Below are positions 1 through 5,847 of a stretch of DNA of 11,202 nt, one piece after another (position 1 is the first letter of the stretch; each line of letters begins with the position of its first letter). The position numbers and the translations under genes were made by a program. Source of the DNA: Loktanella sp. (GTDB lineage Bacteria > Pseudomonadota > Alphaproteobacteria > Rhodobacterales > Rhodobacteraceae); the NCBI GenBank assembly GCA_003551805.1, contig PUNR01000159.1, forward strand, positions 1-11,202, read 5' to 3'. The notes below the pieces were generated by a model. That model ran no database searches. It was not told the DNA's origin and worked only from the letters and a program-made list of their open reading frames with translations.

Positions 1-96
1 ATCGCGCCAATCGCCATGGAAGACGGCCTGCGCTTCGCGATCCGCGAAGGCGGCCGCACCGTCGGCGCCGGCGTTGTGTCGAAGATCCTGCTGTAA
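1..96 (+). CDS. tuf: Elongation factor Tu, C-terminal end (partial)
   Basis: The window opens inside the last 31 codons of an open frame ending in TAA at 94-96. The peptide contains MEDGLRFAIREGGRTVGAGV followed by VSKILL, which is the almost invariant C-terminus of bacterial EF-Tu (domain 3, part of the tRNA-binding beta barrel). EF-Tu is the cytosolic GTPase that delivers aminoacyl-tRNA to the ribosome. Only the tail is visible, so the G domain cannot be checked. Its place ahead of tRNA-Trp, secE and nusG is the usual alphaproteobacterial order. An inverted repeat and an intrinsic terminator follow, so its transcript probably ends before the accessory genes. Confidence 0.96.
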   Translation: MAPIAMEDGLRFAIREGGRTVGAGVVSKILL

Positions 97-103
97 GCAA
101 CAG

Positions 104-129
104 GTAAGGTGGGTCTTGACCCACCCTAC
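104..129. repeat. Palindromic repeat, copy 1 (GTAGGGTGGG family)
   Basis: The left arm at 104-114 pairs with the right arm at 119-129 (11 positions, one A/C mismatch) around the loop CTTG. The right arm reads GACCCACCCTAC. Variants of the same palindrome occur at 3774-3795 and 10637-10664, always between genes. This copy lies between the tuf stop codon and the tuf terminator. It has no T-run of its own, so it is more likely a dispersed REP-like element or an mRNA 3'-end stabiliser than a terminator. Confidence 0.6.
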
Positions 130-137
130 GCCAAACG

Positions 138-167
138 AAAGGCCGCCCCACAATCGGGCGGCCTTTT
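138..167 (+). terminator. Intrinsic terminator after tuf
   Basis: AAAGGCCGCCC (138-148) pairs perfectly with GGGCGGCCTTT (156-166) over 11 bp, with a 7-nt loop. The 3' arm ends in TTTT. It lies about 40 bp after the tuf stop, as expected for a Rho-independent terminator. The A-rich 5' flank would also give a weak terminator in the opposite direction. Confidence 0.82.
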
Positions 168-231
168 GCGTTAGGGGGCTTTTCAGGCGCTCGGCCATGA
201 ATTAAGTTTATCTCAGCTGAGGGAGGCACAA

Positions 232-252
232 ATGGATCATCCACTGTTCTGA
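232..252 (+). other. Possible six-codon leader ORF ahead of the acyltransferase
   Basis: ATG at 232 is preceded by GGGAGG (221-226) at 5-nt spacing, the strongest Shine-Dalgarno match in this gap. The frame closes at TGA (250-252) after MDHPLF. The acyltransferase start at 285 lies downstream in another frame and has only a weak AGGT upstream. This could be a short upstream ORF affecting translation of the acyltransferase, a relic of an older start, or chance. No regulatory residues or attenuator are evident. Confidence 0.25.
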
Positions 253-284
253 AACTGACATTGTTCCAGCACATAGGTATCCAT

Positions 285-932
285 ATGCCCTTTCCCGATC
301 CAAAAACCCGCAATCCGGTGTCCCTGCCCGATGGTTCTGCCCATGCAGGCACCGTATTTCTGTCCGCCGTCATCAACCATCCGCGCATAAACGTCGGTGA
401 CTACAGCTATGCCAGCGCGCATGTCCCGCCAGATGATTGGGCGGCGTACCTTGCGCCTTATCTTTACGATTTCTCGCCCGAGGTTCTGCAGATCGGCAGG
501 TTCTGCCAGATCGCCGATGGTGTGACCTTCATCACCGCTTCGGCGAATCACCGATACGACGGCTTTTCTAGTTTTCCTTTCGCGATCTTCACCGGCGGCG
601 GCGCGGACAGCGCATCGGTGCCCGAAGCGGGGCGCGATACGGTGATCGGGCATGATGTCTGGATCGGGCAGGGGGCGCGGATCATGCCGGGGGCTGTTGT
701 CGGCAATGGTGTGATTATTGGTGCTGGGGCGGTGGTGACCGGACATGTGCCCGATTGCGCAGTTGTCGCTGGCAACCCGGCGCGGGTGATCCGCCTGCGG
801 TTTGCGCCTGACGTTATCGTAGCACTAAACCAGATCGCTTGGTGGCATTGGGACATTGACCGGATTGCCGCACATGAGGCTGCGATTGTCGGCGCTGATC
901 TAATGGCACTTCAGCAGGCGGCTAGCGGCTGA
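285..932 (+). CDS. CatB/Vat-type hexapeptide-repeat acetyltransferase
   Basis: The 215-residue protein resembles xenobiotic acyltransferases of the left-handed beta-helix superfamily, which use acetyl-CoA to acetylate chloramphenicol, streptogramins or other hydroxylated substrates. Visible family marks are VGDYSY near residue 37, IGRFCQIADG near 70, the catalytic-His segment SANHRYDG (His about residue 89), the hexapeptide run from TVIGHDVWIG through GAVVGNGVIIGAGAVV, the GNPARVIR turn, and the C-terminal WWHWDID. I chose ATG 285 because related proteins begin at a similar point (MPFPDP...); an in-frame TTG at 261 is possible, and neither start has a strong ribosome site. The true substrate is unknown: many chromosomal members are not drug-resistance enzymes. 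The 3' end overlaps the convergent DUF374 gene by 11 bp. Confidence 0.88.
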   Translation: MPFPDPKTRNPVSLPDGSAHAGTVFLSAVINHPRINVGDYSYASAHVPPDDWAAYLAPYLYDFSPEVLQIGRFCQIADGVTFITASANHRYDGFSSFPFAIFTGGGADSASVPEAGRDTVIGHDVWIGQGARIMPGAVVGNGVIIGAGAVVTGHVPDCAVVAGNPARVIRLRFAPDVIVALNQIAWWHWDIDRIAAHEAAIVGADLMALQQAASG

Positions 933-1611
933 CCAGCACGTCGGCGCGCGCGGTGGTGGCGTCCATAAAGACCCGCAGATCTTCGCGTAGGGCATCGTGG
1001 GCGGCCTCCGGCATTTTTCGGGGGATATCCTTGTCAAAACGGGCAAATACGATGGCCCCCTGCCCGAACATCCGGGGCAGCACCATCTTGTCCCATGTCT
1101 TTAGCCGCCGTCCGCGCGACGTCGCAAAAGCATAGCAAAAGACGGGCATCCCCGTCACGCGCGCCCATTCAATCGGCGCATCTTTCATCTGTCTGGCGGG
1201 GCCCAGCGGCCCATCGCCGGTCATCCCGATGCTGACACCTTCGCGCACACGTTTCAGCACAATACGCGACGCAGCCAGGTTACTGGTCTTGCGTGACATC
1301 TGCATGGACTGTAGCCCAGCACGCCGTTGCAATGCCCCCGAGACCCGCCCGATTGGTGACGAATCGTACAGGCTGGATAGCGGCCCGTTGGTCGCAGGCC
1401 AGTGCAATGCGCCTAGCACCGATCTTTCATGCCACATCAGGATCAGGATCGGCCCTTTGTCGATCGCGGCCCGCAGGTCGTCGCGGCCTTCGATATGCCA
1501 GCGCGTCGTGCGGTTGCACAACGCCAGATAGGCACCTGCGAACCAAGCCAGCACATCGGCCAGCCTTTCAGATTGTTCGATCTTTTGGCGCAGAGATAAT
1601 TTTTTCGTCAC
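922..1611 (-). CDS. DUF374 lysophospholipid-acyltransferase-like protein
   Basis: This 229-aa protein starts with GTG at 1611, preceded by AAAAGG on the minus strand at 8-nt spacing. It has a hydrophobic stretch at about residues 17-32 (VLAWFAGAYLALC), then LILMWHERS with a His at 61, the TGDGPLGPAR motif at 131-140, and a later TGMPVFCYAFATSRGRRLKTWDK block. These are the hallmarks of DUF374, a branch of the LPLAT/PlsC acyltransferase superfamily that acts at the inner membrane. A known DUF374 member, LpxJ of epsilonproteobacteria, is a lipid A secondary acyltransferase, so an envelope-lipid acyltransferase is a reasonable inference. The exact substrate is not readable. Length is typical and no key motif looks broken. 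It is read toward the CatB-like gene. Confidence 0.88.
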   Translation of the reverse strand: MTKKLSLRQKIEQSERLADVLAWFAGAYLALCNRTTRWHIEGRDDLRAAIDKGPILILMWHERSVLGALHWPATNGPLSSLYDSSPIGRVSGALQRRAGLQSMQMSRKTSNLAASRIVLKRVREGVSIGMTGDGPLGPARQMKDAPIEWARVTGMPVFCYAFATSRGRRLKTWDKMVLPRMFGQGAIVFARFDKDIPRKMPEAAHDALREDLRVFMDATTARADVLVSR

Positions 1612-1692
1612 CGGCAGTGCCTTTTGGTCGGATCGTCACCAGTCTGTTTCAACATTTCTGCCCCTGAACACAAGTCTGCGTCACCTTGGGCC

Positions 1693-1721
1693 TTGATCCG
1701 CCGCAATTTTGCGACTAACCC
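1693..1721 (+). promoter_or_regulatory. Possible promoter for tRNA-Trp
   Basis: TTGATC (1693-1698) and TAACCC (1716-1721) are separated by 17 bp and lie 13 bp upstream of the mature tRNA 5' end. Spacing fits a sigma-70-type promoter, but the -10 match is poor, so this is only a suggestion from position. Confidence 0.3.
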
Positions 1722-1734
1722 AACACTCGGCCTT

Positions 1735-1810
1735 AGGGGTATAGCTCAGTTGGTAGAGCGACGGTCTCCAAAACCGTAGGTCTGGAGTTCGAGTCTCCAT
1801 GCCCCTGCCA
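1735..1810 (+). tRNA. tRNA-Trp (anticodon CCA)
   Basis: A full cloverleaf is readable. The acceptor AGGGGTA (1735-1741) pairs with TGCCCCT; the D arm is GCTC/GAGC; the anticodon stem is ACGGT/ACCGT with loop CTCCAAA and anticodon CCA at 1768-1770; the T arm is TGGAG/CTCCA with loop TTCGAGT. The discriminator is G and the CCA end is encoded (1808-1810). The CCA anticodon reads UGG, so it carries tryptophan. A tRNA-Trp close to secE-nusG is common in alphaproteobacteria. No terminator is seen between it and the next gene 42 bp away, so one precursor transcript may carry both. Confidence 0.97.
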
Positions 1811-1852
1811 CTTTCCGATCACCGTGCACCATGCCGAAGGATCAGTGACCCG

Positions 1853-2731
1853 ATGACTGAAAACTCCTTCTCGGTGGCGTTTCATATCGGTTTGCACAAA
1901 ACAGCCACATCGCATCTGCAAAAATCGCTCTTGGCGGCAAAACCTGCGGTCGCAGAATTCGGGGTCCGCTATCTTGGGCCGACCGACCTGCGCCAGCCCG
2001 ACCGATCAGTTCTGGAGTGTGTGCTGCAGGCCGCCGTGACGCCGGACCCTAGCCAGCCGACATATGATCGTCTGGTGCTGAGCGAAGAAAACTACATTGG
2101 CGTGCTGAATATCCCGCGCCAGAAACCCTTGCTGAAACATTATCCCAAAGCCGCTGCGCGCCTGACAGAACTGGCGCAGGCCATGGGGCGCGAAATTGAT
2201 GTATTTCTTGCGATCCGCCGCCCGACAGAGTTTTTGAACGCGACCTATTGTCAGCAGCTAATTTCAGGTCGTGTCTGCCCTGTCGCGTCTTACCGCACCC
2301 TTTACCCGACAAATGCTGTTGATTGGTTTGATCTGGTCAGCCGTCTGCGTGCGGCAAAAGGGGTCGGGCGGCTGGTCGTGTGGTGCTATGAAGATTACAA
2401 AACCCACTTTCCCGCCATCTGTGCTGCGCTTGTGGGGCCGGCTGCGGCAGAAGTTGTTAAACCGCTGGATAGGCGTGTGAACAGCAGCCTGTCGGCTGCC
2501 GCTGTCGCCGAATTGCTACATCGCGATCAGATGCACGATAAAGGCCCCATCACCGCTGATGCCCGCCGTTTGCTGGCAGTCGAAGCCGGTTTTCCCCGCT
2601 TCGATGCCTACACCCCCGCGGAACATGCGGCAAATGATGCGCTGTATCTTGCGCAGGTTGCTGCAATCGGTGCCATGCCGGGCGTTTCGCTGCTGGAACC
2701 GCTTTGGGCGACAAGCAGTATGCGGGCTTGA
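1853..2731 (+). CDS. Sulfotransferase-like P-loop protein
   Basis: The 292-aa product begins at ATG 1853, with GAAGGA 11 nt upstream. An in-frame ATG at 1799 lies inside the tRNA and is rejected. HIGLHKTATSHLQ (residues 11-23) resembles the PAPS 5'-phosphosulfate loop of sulfotransferases, and FLAIRRPTEFLNATY (118-132) resembles the 3'-phosphate-binding Arg...Ser/Thr segment. LSEENYIG (77-84) and RVNSSLS (208-214) are also typical of the 'HIGLHKT' proteins common in Rhodobacterales. No signal peptide or membrane segment is apparent, so it is probably cytosolic. The family would transfer sulfate from PAPS to a carbohydrate, lipid or small molecule, but the acceptor is unknown and activity is unproven. 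It sits between tRNA-Trp and secE, 54 bp before secE, with no terminator seen on either side. Confidence 0.75.
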   Translation: MTENSFSVAFHIGLHKTATSHLQKSLLAAKPAVAEFGVRYLGPTDLRQPDRSVLECVLQAAVTPDPSQPTYDRLVLSEENYIGVLNIPRQKPLLKHYPKAAARLTELAQAMGREIDVFLAIRRPTEFLNATYCQQLISGRVCPVASYRTLYPTNAVDWFDLVSRLRAAKGVGRLVVWCYEDYKTHFPAICAALVGPAAAEVVKPLDRRVNSSLSAAAVAELLHRDQMHDKGPITADARRLLAVEAGFPRFDAYTPAEHAANDALYLAQVAAIGAMPGVSLLEPLWATSSMRA

Positions 2732-2785
2732 AATCGGACCGGCAAAGCCGTATGTCGCCCCATGTTTCGATAAAGGACCGTGCCG

Positions 2786-2986
2786 ATGGCCATCGCCAAT
2801 CCCGTCAAGTTCATTCAAGAAGTCCGCGCCGAGGTGGCAAAGGTCGTATGGCCGACCCGCCGCGAGGTTGTGTTGACCACAATCATGGTGTTCATCCTTG
2901 CTGCCTTGACCGCCGTGTTCTTTTCGCTGGTCGATTTCCTGATCCGTATGGGACTGTCCGGCGTGCTGGGCTATTTCGGCGGCTGA
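2786..2986 (+). CDS. secE: Preprotein translocase subunit SecE
   Basis: This 66-residue protein is the short, single-span SecE form. It has a basic cytosolic N-terminus with the amphipathic FIQEVRAEVAKVVWPTRREV (the conserved 'VxWPTRxE' clamp region), followed by one hydrophobic span of about 20 residues (IMVFILAALTAVFFSLVDFL) and a short tail ending in GYFGG. SecE stabilises SecY in the inner-membrane SecYEG channel. ATG 2786 is preferred because AAAGGA (2772-2777) lies 8 nt upstream; an in-frame GTG at 2780 would be too close to that site. nusG follows, as in most bacteria, but across an unusually structured 191-bp gap. Confidence 0.96.
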   Translation: MAIANPVKFIQEVRAEVAKVVWPTRREVVLTTIMVFILAALTAVFFSLVDFLIRMGLSGVLGYFGG

Positions 2987-3064
2987 ACGTCGGGCCCTAA
3001 TTCTGCCCCGCCCCTCTTGAAAACAAAGCTTGGCGGCGGTAAAGGCAGACGACTTCGGAAATAT

Positions 3065-3102
3065 GGCGTGCGGCGAATCGAGTTGCGCGCCGATTTTATT
3101 TT
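3065..3102 (+). terminator. Possible terminator/attenuator hairpin between secE and nusG
   Basis: GGCGTGC (3065-3071) pairs with GCGCGCC (3085-3091), seven pairs including one G-T, across a 13-nt loop. It is followed by GATTTTATTTT, a T-rich tract. The long loop makes it weaker than the tuf terminator. If functional, it would separate part of the nusG transcription from secE, or act as an attenuator in the nusG leader. Confidence 0.4.
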
Positions 3103-3177
3103 CGACACCGGCGCAGGCGTCGGATCAATATGAACCAGGGGCCATTGCGGTCTCGTGACGACAAGGTGCTCTGACAG

Positions 3178-3708
3178 ATGGCTAAACGCTGGTATTCGGT
3201 AAGCGTTCTTTCGAACTTCGAAAAGAAGATCGCAGAGGCAATCCGCGCGAAAGCGGAAGAAAAAGGCCTGTCTGAACAGATTGACGAAGTATTGGTGCCA
3301 ACCGAAGAAGTGATCGAAGTCCGTCGCAATAAAAAAGTGACGACCGAACGCCGCTTCATGCCCGGCTATGTGCTGGTGCATATGGAAATGTCGGATGAAG
3401 GCTACCACCTGATCAACTCGATCAACCGCGTCACCGGGTTTCTGGGTCCACAGGGCCGCCCGATGCCGATGCGCGATGCCGAAGTACAGGCCATCCTTGG
3501 CCGCGTTCAGGAAGGCGAGGATAGCCCACGCACCCTGATCCACTTCGAGATCGGCGAGAAGGTCAAAGTCAACGACGGCCCGTTCGAAGATTTCGACGGC
3601 ATGGTCGAACAGGTCGACGAAGAAAACCAGCGCCTCAAGGTGACGGTGTCGATCTTTGGCCGGGCAACCCCGGTCGAACTGGAATTCACGCAGGTTTCCA
3701 AACAGTAA
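3178..3708 (+). CDS. nusG: Transcription termination/antitermination factor NusG
   Basis: This 176-aa protein is normal NusG length. The NGN domain spans about residues 3-110: it opens with RWYSVSVLSNFEKK and contains ERRFMPGYVLVHMEM and VTGFLGPQGRPMP, and it contacts the RNA polymerase clamp. A C-terminal KOW domain covers about 125-165 (IGEKVKVNDGPFEDFDGMVE and on), which binds Rho or ribosomal S10. NusG lowers polymerase pausing, assists Rho termination and couples transcription to translation. ATG 3178 has AAGGTG 9 nt upstream. The upstream gap is 191 bp and holds a candidate attenuator hairpin; rplK begins 108 bp downstream. Confidence 0.98.
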   Translation: MAKRWYSVSVLSNFEKKIAEAIRAKAEEKGLSEQIDEVLVPTEEVIEVRRNKKVTTERRFMPGYVLVHMEMSDEGYHLINSINRVTGFLGPQGRPMPMRDAEVQAILGRVQEGEDSPRTLIHFEIGEKVKVNDGPFEDFDGMVEQVDEENQRLKVTVSIFGRATPVELEFTQVSKQ

Positions 3709-3723
3709 CCTTGCGTGTTCAGA

Positions 3724-3748
3724 CGTGGGAGCCGCGAGGCGAACCACG
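3724..3748 (+). promoter_or_regulatory. GNRA-capped hairpin in rplK leader, candidate L1 autoregulation site
   Basis: CGTGG (3724-3728) pairs with CCACG (3744-3748). An asymmetric internal loop GA/GAA follows, then GCC (3731-3733) pairs with GGC (3738-3740) closed by the tetraloop GCGA. Ribosomal protein L1 represses the L11-L1 operon by binding a leader hairpin with an asymmetric internal loop that mimics its 23S rRNA site. Position (about 70 nt before rplK) and shape fit that role, but I matched no consensus base by base. Confidence 0.45.
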
Positions 3749-3756
3749 GCATAACC

Positions 3757-3770
3757 GCCCCAATCGGGGC
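3757..3770 (+). promoter_or_regulatory. Small hairpin in rplK leader
   Basis: GCCCC (3757-3761) pairs with GGGGC (3766-3770) around AATC. It is the second of three consecutive hairpins in the 108-nt nusG-rplK gap. No T-run follows, so it is not a typical terminator. It may be part of the same leader fold as the candidate L1 site. Confidence 0.4.
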
Positions 3771-3773
3771 AAT

Positions 3774-3795
3774 GTAGGGTGGGCAACAGCCCACC
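3774..3795. repeat. Palindromic repeat, copy 2 (GTAGGGTGGG family)
   Basis: GTAGGGTGGGC (3774-3784) is followed by AACA and GCCCACC (3789-3795). Seven pairs form, GGTGGGC with GCCCACC; the outer CTAC of the right arm is missing compared with the copy at 104-129. It ends 8 nt before the rplK ribosome-binding site AAGGAGA, so it could influence rplK translation initiation or simply be tolerated there. Confidence 0.6.
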
Positions 3796-3816
3796 GCTGA
3801 AAAAAGGAGAGGCCAC

Positions 3817-4242
3817 ATGGCCAAGAAAGTAGTCGGCATGCTTAAGCTGCAAGTTGCAGCAGGCGACGCCAAGCCAAGCCCGCCCGTCGGCCCAGCATTG
3901 GGTCAGCGCGGCATCAACATCATGGAATTCTGCAAGGCGTTCAACGCCAAGACCGCAGATATGGAAAAAGGCGCGCCTTGCCCGACCGTGATCACCTATT
4001 ACGCGGACAAGTCCTTCACCTTCGAGATCAAGACGCCACCTGCGTCCTATTACATCAAAAAGGCGGCCAAGCTGCAGTCCGGGTCCAAGACCCCCGGCCG
4101 TGCATCCGCCGGTTCGATCACCGCCAAGCAGGTGCGCGAAATCGCAGAAGCGAAGATGAAAGACCTCAATGCGACATCCATTGAAGGTGCAATGCAGATC
4201 ATCATGGGTTCCGCCCGTTCGATGGGCGTGGAGGTCAAGTAA
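3817..4242 (+). CDS. rplK: 50S ribosomal protein L11
   Basis: The 141-aa protein is full length. The N-terminal domain carries LQVAAGDAKPSPPVGPALGQ and RGINIMEFCKAFN, the proline-rich region that contacts the GTPase-associated centre and forms the thiostrepton site with 23S rRNA. The C-terminal domain (about 72-141) carries the rRNA-binding KTPGRASAGSITAKQVREIA segment and ends MGVEVK. L11 helps elongation-factor function at the stalk base and RelA activation. The start has an excellent ribosome site, AAGGAGA, 6 nt upstream. The stop overlaps the rplA start (TAATG), which implies translational coupling. Confidence 0.99.
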   Translation: MAKKVVGMLKLQVAAGDAKPSPPVGPALGQRGINIMEFCKAFNAKTADMEKGAPCPTVITYYADKSFTFEIKTPPASYYIKKAAKLQSGSKTPGRASAGSITAKQVREIAEAKMKDLNATSIEGAMQIIMGSARSMGVEVK

Positions 4243-4940
4243 TGGCAAAATATGGTAAGCGCACAACCGCAGCCCGCGCCGCATTTGAAGGCAAGGCTAA
4301 CGTATCCGTGTCCGAAGCCGTCGCTTTGGTCAAAGGCAATGCAAATGCGAAATTCGACGAAACCGTTGAAATTTCCATGCAGCTGGGTGTCGACCCGCGC
4401 CACGCAGACCAGATGGTCCGCGGCACAGTGACCCTGCCCAACGGCACCGGCAAAACCGTTCGCGTCGCCGTTTTCGCCCGTGGCGAAAAAGCTGACGAAG
4501 CCAAAGCAGCTGGCGCAGATATCGTCGGTGCAGAAGACCTGATGGAAACCATTCAGGGCGGCAAGATCGACTTTGACCGTTGCATCGCGACACCAGACAT
4601 GATGGCCATCGTTGGCCGTCTGGGTAAAGTGCTTGGTCCACGTAACCTGATGCCAAACCCGCGCGTCGGCACCGTGACCATGGACGTCAAAGAAGCTGTC
4701 GAGGCTGCCAAAGGCGGTCAGGTGCAGTTCAAGGCTGAAAAAGCCGGTGTTGTGCATGCCGGTATCGGCAAGGCATCGTTCACTGCAGAGCAGCTGCAGG
4801 AAAACATGCTGGCTTTCGTGGATGCCGTCGGCAAAGCGCGTCCATCGGGCGCCAAAGGCACCTACATGAAAAAGATCGCTGTCAGCTCGACCATGGGCCC
4901 AGGCGTGACTGTTGACGTGGCTTCTGCCACGGGCAACTGA
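4242..4940 (+). CDS. rplA: 50S ribosomal protein L1
   Basis: The 232-aa product is of usual length for L1, which forms the mobile L1 stalk and helps release deacylated tRNA from the E site. It shows the domain I N-terminal FDETVEISMQLGVDPRHADQ, the central domain with FDRCIATPDMMAIVGRLGKV and LGPRNLMPNPRVGTVT, and the closing SSTMGPGVTVDV segment. ATG overlaps the rplK TAA by one base, and GGAGGT inside the rplK 3' end (4230-4235) lies 6 nt upstream. In well-studied bacteria free L1 represses this rplK-rplA unit by binding its leader; a candidate site lies at 3724-3748. A terminator follows at 5041. Confidence 0.99.
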   Translation: MAKYGKRTTAARAAFEGKANVSVSEAVALVKGNANAKFDETVEISMQLGVDPRHADQMVRGTVTLPNGTGKTVRVAVFARGEKADEAKAAGADIVGAEDLMETIQGGKIDFDRCIATPDMMAIVGRLGKVLGPRNLMPNPRVGTVTMDVKEAVEAAKGGQVQFKAEKAGVVHAGIGKASFTAEQLQENMLAFVDAVGKARPSGAKGTYMKKIAVSSTMGPGVTVDVASATGN

Positions 4941-5040
4941 TCGCTTCACAGATCGTTGATGATACGGAGGGCCCCCTTGGCCTGCCGTTTTTCGTTTATG
5001 CCCTTGGCAAACCGGTTCCCAGACGATAACCACAAACGCA

Positions 5041-5073
5041 GGCCCGAAAGATTGATTCGTTCGGGCCTTTATT
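5041..5073 (+). terminator. Intrinsic terminator after rplA
   Basis: GGCCCGAA (5041-5048) pairs perfectly with TTCGGGCC (5060-5067) across an 11-nt loop, followed by TTTATT. It ends the rplK-rplA unit about 100 bp after the rplA stop. The 100 bp between the stop and this hairpin hold no gene I can support. Confidence 0.78.
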
Positions 5074-5091
5074 CGTCCGAGACGGTGGGTT

Positions 5092-5266
5092 GGTCGCAAG
5101 ACCGTTAATTCCTGCCTGAGACGGGATAGACCAGAATTTTTCGAGGCTCTCCTCGGTTCAACTTGGCTCGCCCCGTTTACGTGGACACCGACTGTCGGGT
5201 GGTCCGCTGCCCGGCAAAAACGAGAGCCGGTGCCAGATTATCTGGTGCCAAATTTGGAGTGAAACT
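5092..5266 (+). promoter_or_regulatory. Structured rplJ leader, candidate L10-type autoregulatory leader
   Basis: This gene-free stretch before rplJ has several pairings: GGTC-GCAA-GACC (5092-5103); a long-range helix GGCTCTC (5145-5151) with GAGAGCC (5222-5228); an inner helix GGACACC with GGTGGTCC (one bulged G, about 5183-5204); CCGGC (5211-5215) with GCCGG (5226-5230), which competes with the long-range helix; and CCAGA-TTA-TCTGG just before the ribosome site. Ribosomal L10, in complex with L12, is known to repress rplJL translation through a leader of this kind in many bacteria. Assignment is by position and fold only. No confident promoter boxes were found, although one is expected after the 5041 terminator. 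Confidence 0.5.
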
Positions 5267-5779
5267 GTGGATAGAGCACAAAAAGAACAGTTGGTCGACG
5301 AACTCGGCCAGATCTTTGAAAGCTCTGGCGTTGTAGTGGTCGCCCACTACGAAGGCATGACAGTTGCTGAAATGCAGGACCTGCGGGCGCGTATGCGCGA
5401 TGCCGGTGGGGCCGTGCGCGTTGCCAAGAACAAGCTCGCTAAAATCGCCCTGGAAGGCAAGCCGTGCGAAAGCATCGCTACCTACCTGACAGGGATGACA
5501 GTAATCGCCTATTCCGAAGACCCTGTCGCTGCGGCGAAAGTGGTCGATGCCTATGCCAAGACGAACGAGAAATTGGTCGTTCTGGGCGGGGCTATGGGTG
5601 ATTCAGCATTGGATCCAGCTGGTGTGAAAGCCGTTGCCGGGATGCCAAGCCGCGAGGAGCTTATTGCTTCCATCGTGGGTTGCATCGCAGCACCTGCCGC
5701 AAACATCGCCGGGGCCATTGGCGCGCCTGCTTCGAACATCGCGAGCATTCTTTCGACCATCGAAGAGAAAGCTGCGTAA
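5267..5779 (+). CDS. rplJ: 50S ribosomal protein L10
   Basis: The 170-aa protein begins MDRAQKEQLVDELGQIFESS at a GTG start (5267), with GGAG 8 nt upstream; this N-terminus matches alphaproteobacterial L10. The rRNA-binding N-terminal domain contains VVVAHYEGMTVAEMQDLRAR and AKNKLAKIAL. The C-terminal helix (about 128-170, SREELIASIV to STIEEKAA) holds Ala-rich segments that bind L7/L12 dimers, and its long form suits three dimers. L10 anchors the stalk that recruits translation GTPases. A 326-bp structured gap precedes it, and rplL follows after 68 bp with no terminator seen, so the two are likely co-transcribed. Confidence 0.99.
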   Translation: MDRAQKEQLVDELGQIFESSGVVVVAHYEGMTVAEMQDLRARMRDAGGAVRVAKNKLAKIALEGKPCESIATYLTGMTVIAYSEDPVAAAKVVDAYAKTNEKLVVLGGAMGDSALDPAGVKAVAGMPSREELIASIVGCIAAPAANIAGAIGAPASNIASILSTIEEKAA

Positions 5780-5847
5780 AGCATCTGAATTGACTTGGGG
5801 CGGTCGCCTCACGTTGGAACACACTTAAAACGAACGGAAAGCATAAA

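Noticed and set aside
528..600. CatB-like gene as proven chloramphenicol resistance
   Set aside because: The motifs place it in the xenobiotic acyltransferase family, but many chromosomal members have other or unknown substrates. Resistance cannot be read from the sequence.
1799..1852. Extended start of the sulfotransferase-like gene inside tRNA-Trp
   Set aside because: That ATG is part of the T arm and acceptor of the tRNA. The ATG at 1853 leads straight into the conserved HIGLHKT segment.
2971..4284. Antisense open frame (437 codons) over nusG and rplK
   Set aside because: Shadow of two well-defined genes and their structured gap. The composition is the His/Phe-rich pattern of antisense frames, with no ribosome site or family motif.
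4050..5099. Antisense open frame (349 codons) over rplK-rplA and the rplA terminator
   Set aside because: Runs through two ribosomal protein genes and an intrinsic terminator. No coherent domain or start signal.
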